DNA from: Populus alba
Lineage: Eukaryota; Streptophyta; Magnoliopsida; Malpighiales; Salicaceae
NCBI RefSeq assembly: GCF_005239225.2
Contig: NC_133284.1
Location: forward strand, 6,353,770 to 6,417,769
Reading direction: 5' to 3'
Length of the DNA: 64,000 nt
The translations under genes were made by a program, and so were the position numbers. This document shows positions 12,801 through 22,833 of this stretch, piece after piece. The notes beneath the pieces were generated by a model that had not been told where the DNA came from, made no database searches, and saw only the letters and a program-made list of their open reading frames with translations. Positions within the stretch are counted from its first letter, which is position 1. Every line of letters begins with the position of its first letter.

Positions 12801-15800
12801 CTAATTTGAGCCTGTTGAACACAAGAATTATAGAGAGAAACACAGAGAGAAACACAGAGAGAGCTAGGGAGAGTTGAGTTGAGTTGAGAAGATTTTCTCC
12901 TCCTCCTTGTTTTTCTTGTTTGTATTGTTTGTAAGCTTCATTAATACAAACCAGTAGCTCCGTGGAGTAGGCAAGTTGCCGAACCACGTAAATGATGTGT
13001 GTTTGAGTTCGGAAATATCCCAACATTTTGTTCTCGAGGAGAATATGTTGGAGGTTGACTGCCCATGTGTGACGCCTGAGGTTGTTCTCAAAGCATCTGG
13101 TCACGTGGATAAATTCACGGACCTTATGGTTAAGGATGAGAAAACTGGGACTTGCTATCGGGCGGACCACTTGCTTAAGGACTTCTGTAACGAGAAGATT
13201 CAGAAAGATCTTAGCATAAGCGCAGAGAAGGCTGCAGAATTGAAACATGTACTTGCTGTCCTGGATGATCTCTCTGCTGAAGAGCTGGGTGCGAAAATCA
13301 AGGAGTATGGTATTACAGCTCCAGACACAAAGAATCCACTTTCTGATCCTTATCCATTCAACCTGATGTTTCAAACATCAATTGGTCCTTCTGGTTTGAG
13401 CCCTGGGTGAGTGTTTTACAATAAATTTAATTTCTTTATGTAATTTCTATAACAATGATGTACTGAATCTGCGTTTTGAGTTTGCAGTATTTCAATATAT
13501 ATGCAACATTGTATTTCTCCACCTAGGTACTGAAACAATCTCCAATTTGTTTTTTATGCTAAAGGTATATGCGCCCTGAAACAGCTCAGGGCATATTTGT
13601 TAACTTTAAGGACTTGTACTATTACAATGGGAACAAGCTACCCTTTGCTGCTGCTCAAATTGGCCAGGCTTTCAGAAATGAGGTTTTAATTCTTTTCTTA
13701 GTCTTAGAGAATGCACACACAAGCTATTTTTGCAGTGCTTTTTTTAAATGCCAATAGTTATTCTGTTTTTAGCTACAATATTTCATTGTATAGCCCTGTG
13801 TTTGTCGCAATTGTTTGTTCCACTGATATTGACAATGTTGAAAGTCGTCTTATGGTTTTGCATGCTTTCTTGGCTGTTATGATGTTTTTTCCCTCACAGA
13901 TCTGACTATATGCTCCCTCTCCCTTATAGATTTCTCCCCGCCAAGGTCTTTTAAGAGTTCGTGAATTCACATTAGCAGAGATTGAGCACTTTGTTGATCC
14001 TGATGACAAATCTCATCCAAAATACTCTGAAGTTGCAGATCTTGAATTTTTGATGTTCCCAAGAGAACAACAAGTCTCCGGCCAATCTGCAAAGAAAATT
14101 CGCCTTGGTGAAGCTGTTTCTAAGGTTAATATGGTGGTAATTTTCAATTATCATTCTGTCTTCTGCATTGCCCTCTTTGTCATGATGCTATCATGTGTTT
14201 CATCTAGGGAATTGTCAACAATGAAACTCTTGGCTATTTCATTGGGAGGGTGTATCTTTTTCTAACTCATCTTGGTATAGACAAAGACCGATTGCGATTC
14301 CGGCAACATCTTGCAAATGAAATGGCCCACTATGCTGCAGACTGTTGGGATGCTGAGATTGAGTCTTCATATGGTTGGATTGAATGTGTTGGTATTGCAG
14401 ATAGATCTGCATACGACTTGCGTGCTCACACGGTGAGAATCTCTTTTATATATGCATGTCTAAATTTGACAGCTGCAGTGCTTAACAGTAGGCACATAGG
14501 TGGATGTGAATTCTCTCATTCATGTCTTTATCTTATAATCCTGCTGGGGAAGAATTCCAAGGGTGAGTTCATTTTAGCCCTGATCATGTCACTAGTATGT
14601 GCTATTGTCATCTTTAACTCAGCATGCATCATATATGAAACTGTATCTGCTTATGTTATCAAGTGACAGAACAAGTACAGCAAGGAAGTGCTAAGAATTT
14701 ACCTGCTTTAATTTTTTTAAACTAGAAATAGTACATAGGAGTTTTTTTTGTTTCTTTGACAGGACAAAAGTGGAGTTCCTCTTGTGGCCCATGAAAAGTT
14801 TTCAGAACCTAAGGAAGTGGAGGTAATCACACTCATTGTCATCATTCTATGTTCTTTTCCAAATTTTTGTTTTGCACTAAGTTTAAGTCCTTATATTTCT
14901 ACTGTTTATGGTGGACTCCTGCTATATCTAACCTTTAATGTTCTGGTTTCAGGAATTGGTTATAGCACCAGTGAAGAAAGAGCTGGGGCTTTCTTTCAAG
15001 GGTAACCAAAAAAAAAGTGGTTGAAGCTTTGGAGGTAAAGCTGAAATTTCTCAGTGGACATAAATATCATAAAACTATTTGTGCCTGTTCTAGATATGAT
15101 TTCCCCCCTTTTTTAGGCAATGAATGAAAAGGAAGCTTTGGACATGAAGTCCTCTCTGGAAACCAAAGGGGAGGTAGAATTTTATGTCTGCACTCTTGGG
15201 GAAAATGTGACAATTAAAAAGAGCATGGTATCAATTTCAAAGGAGAAGAAGAAGGAACACCAGAGAACTTTCACACCATCAGTAATTGAGCCATCTTTTG
15301 GCATTGGCCGTATAATCTACTGTCTCTATGAGCACTCTTTCTACATGAGGTCCAGTAAAGCCGGGGATGAGCAGCAGAATGTTTTCCGTTTCCCTCCTCT
15401 TGTGGCACCTATAAAGTGCACTGTTTTTCCTCTCGTCCAGAATCAGCAGTATGAGGATGTTGCCAAAATCATTTCTAAGTCGTTGACTGCTGCTGGAATC
15501 TCTCATAAGATTGATATTACAGGTGAGTGTAGATAAATCATCTTGTTGTTCAGTTGTAGGCATTTTCGCTCGTTTACTGAGAAATATGTGTAGCTTGTAA
15601 TCATTGACATGTGATTTAGGTTTAGGCATGTTTTGATGAATGTTTGTGTATATGCTTGGGTTCGTGCTTTTCATCTGAAAAATTAAAAGAAGGTTTGAAG
15701 TTGCCTGTTTTGAACTTTCTAAATAAGGAGGGAAAATTTATATAAAAAAGGAAAAAAGACCAGCAACATTTATTTATTATGCTTGTAAAAGGCAAATTTC

Positions 15801-16495
15801 TTGTCGTTGCCAAGAGTCACAACTAAATACTACATTATTAAGTGAAGGCTTGCAAATATTTTTAGATTGGATAAATTTCCATGCCATGCAGAGACTTGGA
15901 GCCTCAGTGATATGATATATCTTCTTGCTCTTTAATTGCAAATAACGGCTTTGAGTTTATTTGTGGTCTGTCTTGTATGTTCTGAGGGCTAATAATGAGA
16001 ATAATCTAAAACGGTTTGTAATCATACTAAAATTTCAGGGTGCTTATGTGCATCTTCTTATACCATTTTTAGGCGTTTTAATCCCATCTTATTCTCTGAA
16101 GTGTTTGAACCCTTGGTACCCCCCTCCCCCATGTTGCTTTTGGACACGTTTTTCTCTACATAGAGCATCATTTCCATTCTTAATTGCATTAAGGAGGTTG
16201 CTTAAATTTCCGCACTGCATAATTTTGCTCTTTTTAAATGGTTGTGTGAATGCTGTTCATAGGTACCTCAATTGGTAAACGATATGCAAGAACAGATGAA
16301 CTGGGTGTCCCCTTTGCAATAACTGTCGATTCAACATCCTCAGTGACAATCAGAGAGAGGGACAGCAAGGATCAAATCCGTGTTAATGTGGAAGAAGCAG
16401 CATCAGTTGTGAAGTCTGTAACTGATGGACACACGACGTGGGCTGATGCGTGGGCAAATTTCCCCCACCACTCCTCTGGATCTGTAGAGGATTAG
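6854..16495 (+). CDS. Glycyl-tRNA synthetase, eukaryotic alpha2 type, interrupted by a Copia element
   Basis: Class II aminoacyl-tRNA synthetase that charges tRNA-Gly with glycine. Exons: 6854-7225; 7489-7495 plus 13031-13406 (split by the retrotransposon); 13565-13682; 13930-14124; 14208-14432; 14763-14822; 14953-15034; 15117-15522; 16263-16495. Without the insertion and one extra base the product is about 690 residues. An N-terminal WHEP-type helical domain (residues about 7-60) is followed by the catalytic core, with motif 2 ending in AFRNE (about 287-291), motif 3 EPSFGIGRI (about 536-544), then the anticodon-binding domain. The start ATG follows a CT-rich leader and gives the typical family N terminus. 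Two defects: the 5.5 kb insertion 7 nt into exon 2, and exon 7 is 82 nt where 81 is expected, with A9 at 15008-15016 putting the frame out. The allele is probably non-functional unless splicing bypasses the element or the A9 is an assembly error. Identity is secure; functionality is not. Confidence 0.93.
7491..7495 (+). repeat. Target-site duplication, left copy
   Basis: TTTTG precedes the 5' LTR and recurs at 13026-13030 right after the 3' LTR. Five-base duplications are standard for Ty1/Copia integrase. The splice acceptor AG (7487-7488) and the first seven bases of exon 2 (7489-7495) are left of the element, so the target was coding sequence and not the intron. Confidence 0.93.
7496..7882 (+). 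repeat. 5' LTR of the Copia element
   Basis: 387 bp, TGTTG...CAACA. Contains a TATA-like TATAAG at about 7633, directly preceded by an inverted repeat with CTAAAGTGG arms (7601-7631). A purine-rich GAGAGAAACACA direct repeat follows. The LTR would act as promoter for the element and could also drive or terminate host transcripts. Confidence 0.96.
7885..7896 (+). other. Primer-binding site (initiator tRNA-Met)
   Basis: TGGTATCAGAGC begins two bases after the 5' LTR. This is the standard plant Copia primer-binding site, complementary to the 3' end of initiator tRNA-Met, and starts minus-strand DNA synthesis. Confidence 0.92.
8181..8210 (+). repeat. 12 bp tandem ACGT-containing repeat in the Copia leader
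   Basis: CACGTCACCTGC occurs twice in tandem (8181-8192 and 8193-8204), followed by a third partial copy CACGTC. The ACGT core resembles binding sites for plant bZIP factors; that role is inference. Confidence 0.8.
8221..8545 (+). repeat. 65 bp tandem array with G-boxes in the Copia untranslated leader
   Basis: Five diverged copies start at 8221, 8286, 8351, 8416 and 8480 (period 64-65 bp). Each begins with a TTTTGATCC-like word and ends near GACACGTGG. Perfect CACGTG palindromes lie at 8258-8263, 8323-8328, 8388-8393 and 8453-8458; the fifth copy has CACGCG instead. The array lies between the primer-binding site and gag, so it is transcribed leader and could also be an internal enhancer. 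Confidence 0.88.
8687..9497 (+). pseudogene. Copia gag (capsid/nucleocapsid), frameshifted
   Basis: The frame opens at the ATG at 8687 with a Copia-type gag N terminus rich in Lys and Trp (UBN2-like). A CX2CX4HX4C zinc knuckle is encoded at 9391-9432 after an Arg/Ser-rich stretch. The frame changes at the AA at 9090-9091 and again at the A4 at 9435-9438. Both are explained by one missing A. Gag coats the RNA and forms the virus-like particle. It runs directly into the protease without a stop in the original frame. Confidence 0.88.
9498..10970 (+). pseudogene. Copia protease and integrase, frameshifted
   Basis: The aspartic protease active-site motif DSGAS is encoded at 9537-9551. The GAG-pre-integrase zinc-binding residues follow: His at 9918 and 9933, Cys at 10011 and 10020. 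The integrase core has catalytic Asp at 10105-10107, Asp at 10295-10297 and Glu at 10403-10405. The last two are 36 codons apart, a DX35E spacing. One-base gains are inferred at the T3 at 10027-10029, the T4 at 10050-10053 and the T3 at 10968-10970. The domain order protease-integrase-RT is diagnostic of Copia. Confidence 0.9.
10971..12600 (+). pseudogene. Copia reverse transcriptase and RNase H, frameshifted
   Basis: The RT region starts with the usual Copia sequence around a WELTTLPEG motif. It contains the catalytic YVDD at 11636-11647 and the [12 protein letters not shown] motif upstream. RNase H follows, with the Copia ADLAGD and TTEAEY signatures near 12150 and 12275, and a final stop at 12598-12600. 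Frame changes lie at the A4 at 11387-11390 (one base missing), the A5 at 12088-12092 and the A5 at 12308-12312 (one extra each). Apart from these shifts no nonsense change was noticed. Confidence 0.9.
12627..12638 (+). other. Polypurine tract
   Basis: CCAAGTGGGAGAT-type purine stretch immediately before the 3' LTR. It primes plus-strand DNA synthesis in LTR retroelements. Confidence 0.85.
12639..13025 (+). repeat. 3' LTR of the Copia element
   Basis: 387 bp; I read it as identical to the 5' LTR. Its last two bases CA plus the target duplication TTTTG re-create the first seven bases of host exon 2 (CATTTTG, 13024-13030). Reading upstream in the exon frame, the LTR end is open, and an AG at 12974-12975 could serve as an in-frame acceptor, adding 16 codons. 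Confidence 0.95.
13026..13030 (+). repeat. Target-site duplication, right copy
   Basis: TTTTG after the 3' LTR, matching 7491-7495. Host exon 2 continues at 13031. Confidence 0.93.
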
Positions 16496-17418
16496 AGTTT
16501 GCGTGACAGTGGCCCTAATGTGTTAGGCATACGACAATGCCCTGGATTTTGGCTAGTTTCCCCCACCACTCCTCTCTTACACTACACAATACTGTAATGT
16601 CTTGCCCGTCAAATCTGACGCAACTGATGAATTAGAGAAAAATCTACTTGTGGTTTGTAAACTGAATCTCTTTATCTATTATAGACTTCCATCTGTCATT
16701 CGGTTCTTAGGACCAATGAACTGAGCTGAGCCTGGCAGGTTCATTCCTTTTGGTATTCAATTTCAGAGACTATACTCGTAATAAAATCAAAGCTCCGTCG
16801 TCCAGATTCCCATAGCTTCAGCTGAACATGACATGGAAAGTATAATTCACGAGTTTTGATTTCGGAATTGGTGGTAGATTTAGCGCGTTTCCATTGATCA
16901 TGGGAGGCAGCGCTGGATTGAAGTTCGTCTCTGAAGATAGATGGAGTCAGGTTTTTTATTTTTATTTTTTTTGTGTCATCCATACGAATGATATATTTAA
17001 TGAAATAATCGAAATATATGATTTATTTTTCATGTTGGGCTTCAGGTGATATTGGGCTGATATAAAATTGGATAAAGGAGAAGAGAACCAGTAAAAAAAA
17101 GTAGGAATTCCCGTGGTTATTGGAGAAATAAAAAAGCAAGCGTAAAGAGAGCCAAGCAACGACGTCGTTTAAACGAAATGAGAAAAAAATGTGAGGGTTG
17201 GTTGCGAACCCTTCTAGTTTAGGCCGTGGACGCCTCCTCAATGTAGCTGTTAATTAATATTTGTCAAAAAAAAAAAATAAAAAACAAAAGTAAAGGAAAA
17301 ACAAAAAACAAATCCAACCGATCTCTCTCTCTATCTCTCTGTTTCTAGACTGTAGAGAAAAGTACACGCTGCCCTAAGGGTAAAAGCAAAGAGGAAGAGA
17401 AGAATATTTAGGAAGAAG
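16496..17418. other. Intergenic: 3' end of GlyRS and promoter of the Rieske gene
   Basis: The first 200-300 bp are probably the GlyRS 3' UTR; an AATAAA lies near 16782. The rest is ordinary unique-looking sequence with an A-rich block (17266-17310) and a CT-rich stretch (17320-17345) typical of a plant 5' UTR. No further gene seen. Confidence 0.6.
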
Positions 17419-19314
17419 ATGTTGAGAGTAGCAGGGAGGAGGCTCTCATCTTTACCATGGAGGTCCTCGCAGTCGCAGACAACCTCCGCCTTCGTCTCTC
17501 GAAACACTGCTTTCGTCAGCGATGATGGTCGTGATTCTGCTGCCTCTTCCAGACCCATCCTCTCCCCTTATCAATTCTCCTTCCCTCCAGATCTAATCAG
17601 AGGTCACCTCTTTCTTTCCTCAGATTTAGGCCTCGCTTCTCTCTCTCTCTCTCTCTTTAATTCCACGCGCTCTATATATATATATTCGATATCTGGGTTT
17701 AGGAGATTTTTATATTGAAAAATGAATATCGATTGCCGCAAACAACTTTGAAAGTTCTTTTTTTTCGTGTGTTACGATGTGTGCTTGATTGTTTGATGTC
17801 CCATTTCTTCGCAAGCAGATTTAGGGTTTCGTGTTTGCTACAACTTGTGAATTGAATGAAAAATCTTTCATGGTTTTGTCATGAGTTTTTATATTTTTGT
17901 TCTATTTTTTATTCGGATTTTATCAGAATTTTATCAACAATTATTTGTTCAAATCTTCAGTATTTTGAAATTTTGAGCTTTACTTTTGTTTTCAGTACCA
18001 ATCCTTCGTTACTGTTATATTCAATTAAGCATATTCTCAAAGTTCAAGCTGAATTGAATAGCTTAAGTTCTCGGTTGGAAGGAGGCGTGTGCTTCCACTT
18101 GCTATGTTTGCTCTTAATATCATTATTGTATCTGTAATTCTTAGTAGCCAACAACTGTGGTTAATTACTACTGATACATTCTTCAGTTGTGGTGAATGTT
18201 TTGGTAGCTTTAATGAAGTACAACTGATACAATAATGTGTGTGTGTGTGTGTGTGTATCATGGGAGCTATTATGTCAATGATCCGTGCTGTTCTTGTTAT
18301 TCTCATAAGACAGCAATGGAATGGTAGGCCAGGTATCTGTATCTCCGTGTTTTGTGTGTAAGCACTCACTGCTACTAATAATGGATAAGATCATAAAAGT
18401 TTCATCTAGAGAAGTAGGAATAGTGTATAGGGGTTTTTGGTTGCTGATTGTCACTCAGTTAATGTTCTGTGTTCTCTCTCTCTCTCCCCATTTTCCCTTC
18501 CGAGTCATTTCTTCTCAACTAATAGTTTTTGTCAATGGAAAGATCCTGTCCTCTTTGCATCAATGGCAATGTCTTCACAAGCTTGATGTCCTTTGTATAT
18601 TGTTATTTGATGTTGTCTGTCCAAAATTTGGCTGTGTAATGAATTTGCCAATGGCTGATAATTCTTACAGGGTTTTCTTCTGGAGCCCTTACTTCAGGAC
18701 ATGATATGGGTATCATCTCAGATCTCCCGCCTACTGTAGCAGCTGTGAAGAACCCTACCTCAAAGATTGTCTATGACGAGCACAATCATGAGCGTTATCC
18801 ACCTGGTGACCCCAGCAAGCGTGCCTTTGCCTATTTTGTCTTGACAGGTGGCCGGTTTGTGTATGCCTCCTTAATCCGTCTTCTGATCCTCAAGTTTGTT
18901 CTGAGCATGTCTGCTAGCAAAGATGTCCTTGCCATGGCTTCCCTTGAGGTTGATCTCTCTAGCATCGAGCCTGGCTCAACTGTTACAGTGAAGTGGCGTG
19001 GAAAGCCAGTTTTCATCAGGAGACGAACCGAAGACGATATTAAGCTAGCTAACAGTGTTGATCTTGCATCCCTTCGTGACCCGCAGGAGGATGCTGCCAG
19101 GGTCAAGAATCCAGAATGGCTTGTGGTTGTTGGGGTCTGCACTCACCTGGGGTGCATTCCATTACCTAATGCTGGTGATTTTGGTGGCTGGTTTTGTCCT
19201 TGCCATGGCTCACACTATGACATCTCTGGCAGGATTCGCAAGGGTCCAGCACCCTATAATTTAGAGGTCCCCACTTACAGTTTCTTGGAGGAGAACAAGC
19301 TACTTGTGGGATGA
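17419..19314 (+). CDS. UCR1: Cytochrome b-c1 complex Rieske iron-sulfur subunit, mitochondrial
   Basis: Complex III subunit that moves electrons from ubiquinol to cytochrome c1 through a 2Fe-2S cluster in the inner mitochondrial membrane. Two exons, 17419-17602 and 18671-19314, split by a 1,068 bp intron, encode 275 residues. The N-terminal ~60 residues are Arg/Ser-rich, as in a mitochondrial presequence starting [10 protein letters not shown] single membrane anchor surrounds the conserved [13 protein letters not shown] segment. Cluster ligands are in CTHLGC (Cys218, His220) and CPCHGSH (Cys237, His240), with Cys223 and Cys239 positioned for the usual disulfide. The fold ends with the conserved [10 protein letters not shown] motif. 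The frame is intact and every key residue is present. It is convergent with the Sec14 gene downstream. Arabidopsis homologues are, from memory, At5g13430 and At5g13440. Confidence 0.96.
18235..18257. repeat. (GT)n microsatellite in the Rieske intron
   Basis: About eleven GT units inside the single intron; a likely polymorphic marker. Confidence 0.85.
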
Positions 19315-20372
19315 GAAATCCTGCAGGAACTCGTTTATGGAGCTCTAGTTTCCCATGGGATGTTATAATAGATATTGTCCTCTACAGCTGCGAAACACTG
19401 ATGGCATTTTTGCAAATTTGTTTTGTTCAACTGTTGGCATGTTCACTTAATGCTCTATCAATTCGAATTGTGTATCTTCCGCTTTTAACTGGCGGGGCTA
19501 TGTTTTTCTGAATAATACACCTGGATATTTTATTGAGTATTTTCAGTGTAGTTGTACTCGGAATTCATTCCACTAAATAATCAGAACTTGGGATGGTTAC
19601 TGTCTTATTAGCTGTCAAGATCCCTTCGGGCATGCAATGTTGATCTTTCATTTACATTTTAAAGTGTAATAAGATGACATTGGGAGACTTCTGGACTTGA
19701 ATCATGCTATTGCTAGCTGCAGTTACTCAAATGCTAGCTGGATTTGAATTGTGCCTGCTGATCATGCACGAAGCATACTAGTCTTGGAGGAATAAACGCG
19801 CAGGGTTACAACTGTTCTCCAAACATATTGGCCTAGAGGAGGAATGTGGCTGCCAGAAAACTACATGAATTCGGATTCTATTTGGAAATTTGGGTGCACA
19901 ATTTAGTATCTTCATGGCGTACTGCGTGGAGGACGAACTCGCAATGGATACTAATTAGCGACTGCTTGTCAATGAACAAGATATGAACCAGTGGCTCATC
20001 TTAAATTCAAGAAAGTTTTATTATATCACGAGGATGATGGAGACTTGGTTATGAATGCTTTCTATTCAACATTTAGCTGTTAAATGGATTGAAAAATCAT
20101 CTGCCAGAATTTCCATTTATTGTGGGAGATACATATTTTCTTTTCTCACGATATAGGCCATTCAAGAGTTCACATAGCATCCAATTCAAGGAAAGAAAAA
20201 AAAAGAGTTCATTTAACATAAAAATAACGCAGATAAAGGTATTACTATTGCTCTCGTGTCCAGTTCTCAAATTCACCAAAGAAATAGGTATTGTCGTCTA
20301 CTTCTCAACGCCTGCGAATTGTAGAGCAGATAACCGGAACTTGGTGTGTGATTTAACCAACAAATCAATTAG
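19315..20372. other. Convergent intergenic region (Rieske and Sec14 3' ends)
   Basis: Mixed-composition sequence that must hold the 3' UTRs of two genes running toward each other. An AATAATACA-type element near 19511 may be a Rieske poly(A) signal. No coding feature or repeat recognised. Confidence 0.6.
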
Positions 20373-22833
20373 CTAGTCGTCTTGGATAGGAACTAATGAC
20401 AGCTTGCCTCCATATACATCTGGGAGCTGGCTCTCATCAATGTCGCCAAGCAGAGTGGATCTCAGTTTTTTGTTCTCGACAAAGATTATCTGCAAAAAAA
20501 TTCAGTCACAAGGGGTGGGTTAAGGCAAAGAAAAGACAGACCAAAACTGCCGACCTGCATACGTGGCTTGTCTCCATGTAGTCTAAAACCAAAGTCTGTA
20601 TACCATAATAATAATAATAATAAAATCTAAAGATTCTGGAATTTCAGGCAATTAGACGTTTTGGCAAAATAAATAAACAAAAACAGGAATCATCTTTTCG
20701 AGATTCTGTCTGATAAAAAGGTTGTTGGTTTCCTTGGGTAAATTTTCGTATACTAACGTTCTTGGAACCATCCAGATCTCTTCATACTTTCGCTTTTAGA
20801 TTTGCAGAAGGTTTCAAGAAAATATAAAGCTGGCGGGACTGTTTCCATGATGTTCAGCTGTTGCTGGTCCAATCAAAACGTAGGAAAATGCAAATTAGGA
20901 AGGAAAGATATTCCATACCTTCTTTTTGGTTTTGCTGTCAATAAACGGGCAGACAACCTTCCATGCAGTCATAAATATGTAGGGCACATGAACTATGAAC
21001 AATTTACCTAACCTCTCTGGGAAGCAATCCTGTCAAAAAAACAAAACAAAGACATTCAGGCTGCTGATATGAGCATCTCAGCCAGAGCAATTTTTTTGTA
21101 CAACTATACCACTGCTGGTGTATCTTAAGGTCACCTAAATGCTAATTTTAAGATGCACAAGAGCAAGCGAAGCGAGCTATAATCAGTATGGCTCTTTAGT
21201 TTAGTAAATGCAACAAATTAGAAGTAGCTTTTATGGAAATATTGCATGGCGGTACATCAAACCTGCAGTATTGATAATGCTGCTAGATATCCACGAATAT
21301 CACTATTGGTGTATCCCCACCCTTCAAGATCTGCAATGGACACAAACTTTTCCTGTCCAGCTGGCATTCTGTAAAACCCAAGATGTTGCATAAGCTTGAT
21401 TGGCTTGCTCAAAACCAGCGCTGAATAACAAAATTGACCTGGTTCTATGAAATTTATGAGATCGAGAAGGAATTCTTAGATTGGATTCCATTAGAAATTG
21501 TTATTTCTAAAGGTATAGTGCTTGTACACATACCCAGCTATCTTGCTCAAATACATTGTTAGTTTTGTTTTATTAGGACGAGCCAGATAGAATGAGATTG
21601 ATATGATAACATTTTGGCATCACTACTACACTGATACTGTAACTCGAATAAATAACCGATGCCCTCTCCTCCAAAGATAATTTTCCAGGATAGCAAAAGT
21701 AGCGGAGATGAGAATTTTGTGACTGATAGAATTACCTGGCACATATTCTCTCGAGAGTGTAGGCAACAAAACCTGCAAGGAAAAGAAATTTCCCATGTTA
21801 GTTGAACACAGGTCTACTTTGCCATGTCAGATCTTTAAAAAACATAAAAACAAAATTGTTCTCTTATTGACGATGATAGAGAACAAGGCAATTTTGAAAC
21901 TATCGGTTCTCATCTGCGTTACCACAGGATTCAAAAATAAAATATGCAGCTTCCAGGTTTACTACATACGCTTGAACTCCTCTAAACCTCCTTTGTATGG
22001 CTTATGTCTGGCACCGAAAACCACAACTATGGGACGGTTCTGCTTATCAACCCCTTGCATAAACAACTTGTTTTGAGCAAGTTCATTTGGAATCTCTGAT
22101 GGAGATATGAAGCCATTTGGGATAATCGATCGCCTCCAGCTTAGGTACTTTAGGAATAAGGTCGACGCCTTCTCGATGTCTAGTTCTCGAGCACGCAGAA
22201 ATCTCCGGATCATCAAATCGTCCACTTCCTGAAAATCACAAGAAACACGTATAACCCAGAACGCAAGTGGTGTGGATGACTGGACTCAAACACATATTCA
22301 ATCAAGGAAAAAAAGTTGAGAATCAAGCTAAAAAACAATTAGTTGAAACTTTGCTAAAGATCACACCTTTCTTTTGTGCAATTTGATAATACTGCAACTC
22401 TAAGCCAAATACTGCATTTTGCAGCCGCTGCTCTGATGTTATGTGATTGACATCATATTTTCGAAACAATTTTTATTACTAAGCAATTCAGGTTGTAAGT
22501 TAACTATCAGTGTGCGCTGTTCTTCAACTAGTATAAAGATTTAAAGCACACTCAACATGTAATTTTTCACTGATCTAATTTAGAAAACATAAACAAAACA
22601 AATGGTACATGATCAAGTGCAAGACAGCTATATTATCAATAATTAATCCTCATAAAAACAAAAACCAAGCATATTGCTTCGGAAGAAGAAAAAGAGAAAA
22701 AAGAAGGAACCTTGACAGAGGGATCTTCTCTTTCAACAAAGGCTCTCATGAGACGCACTTTGCTTTGTTCAATCTCATTGATTTCAGTTGCATTCTCTTC
22801 CTCTTCTGTTATTATCCCATTTGATTCCTCCAT
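20373..22833 (-). CDS. Small Sec14-like (CRAL-TRIO) lipid-transfer protein
   Basis: Predicted cytosolic phosphatidylinositol/phospholipid transfer protein. Exons in transcript order: 22833-22711, 22228-21970, 21772-21736, 21368-21263, 21029-20919, 20489-20373; lengths sum to 753 nt, 250 residues, all with GT-AG introns. Residues about 5-25 are Glu-rich. A CRAL-TRIO N-terminal helical segment follows (EVDDLMIRRFLRARELDIEK region), then the lipid-binding domain with the VSIADLEGWGYTNSDIRGYL and PERLGKLFIVHVPYIF regions and the terminal QLPDVYGG motif shared by the family. There is no GOLD or nodulin domain, so it belongs to the short Sec14 class. It resembles Arabidopsis At1g01630 as I remember it. 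A 37 nt micro-exon is supported by frame and conserved FVAYTLERICA. Ligand and process are unknown. Confidence 0.93.

Larger units (their letters stand above)
7496..13025 (+). mobile_element. Ty1/Copia LTR retrotransposon, Tork/Tnt1-like, nearly complete
   Basis: A 5,530 bp element with two 387 bp LTRs starting TGTTG and ending CAACA, a tRNA-iMet primer-binding site, a polypurine tract and a 5 bp target duplication. Coding order is gag, protease, integrase, reverse transcriptase, RNase H, which defines Copia. It sits in the same orientation as the host gene. By eye the two LTRs are identical, implying very recent insertion. The single gag-pol frame is broken by eight one-base shifts at A or T runs, so this copy would be non-autonomous if they are real. 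Tork/Tnt1 affinity is inferred from the general look of the protease and RT motifs and needs a phylogeny. Confidence 0.96.
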
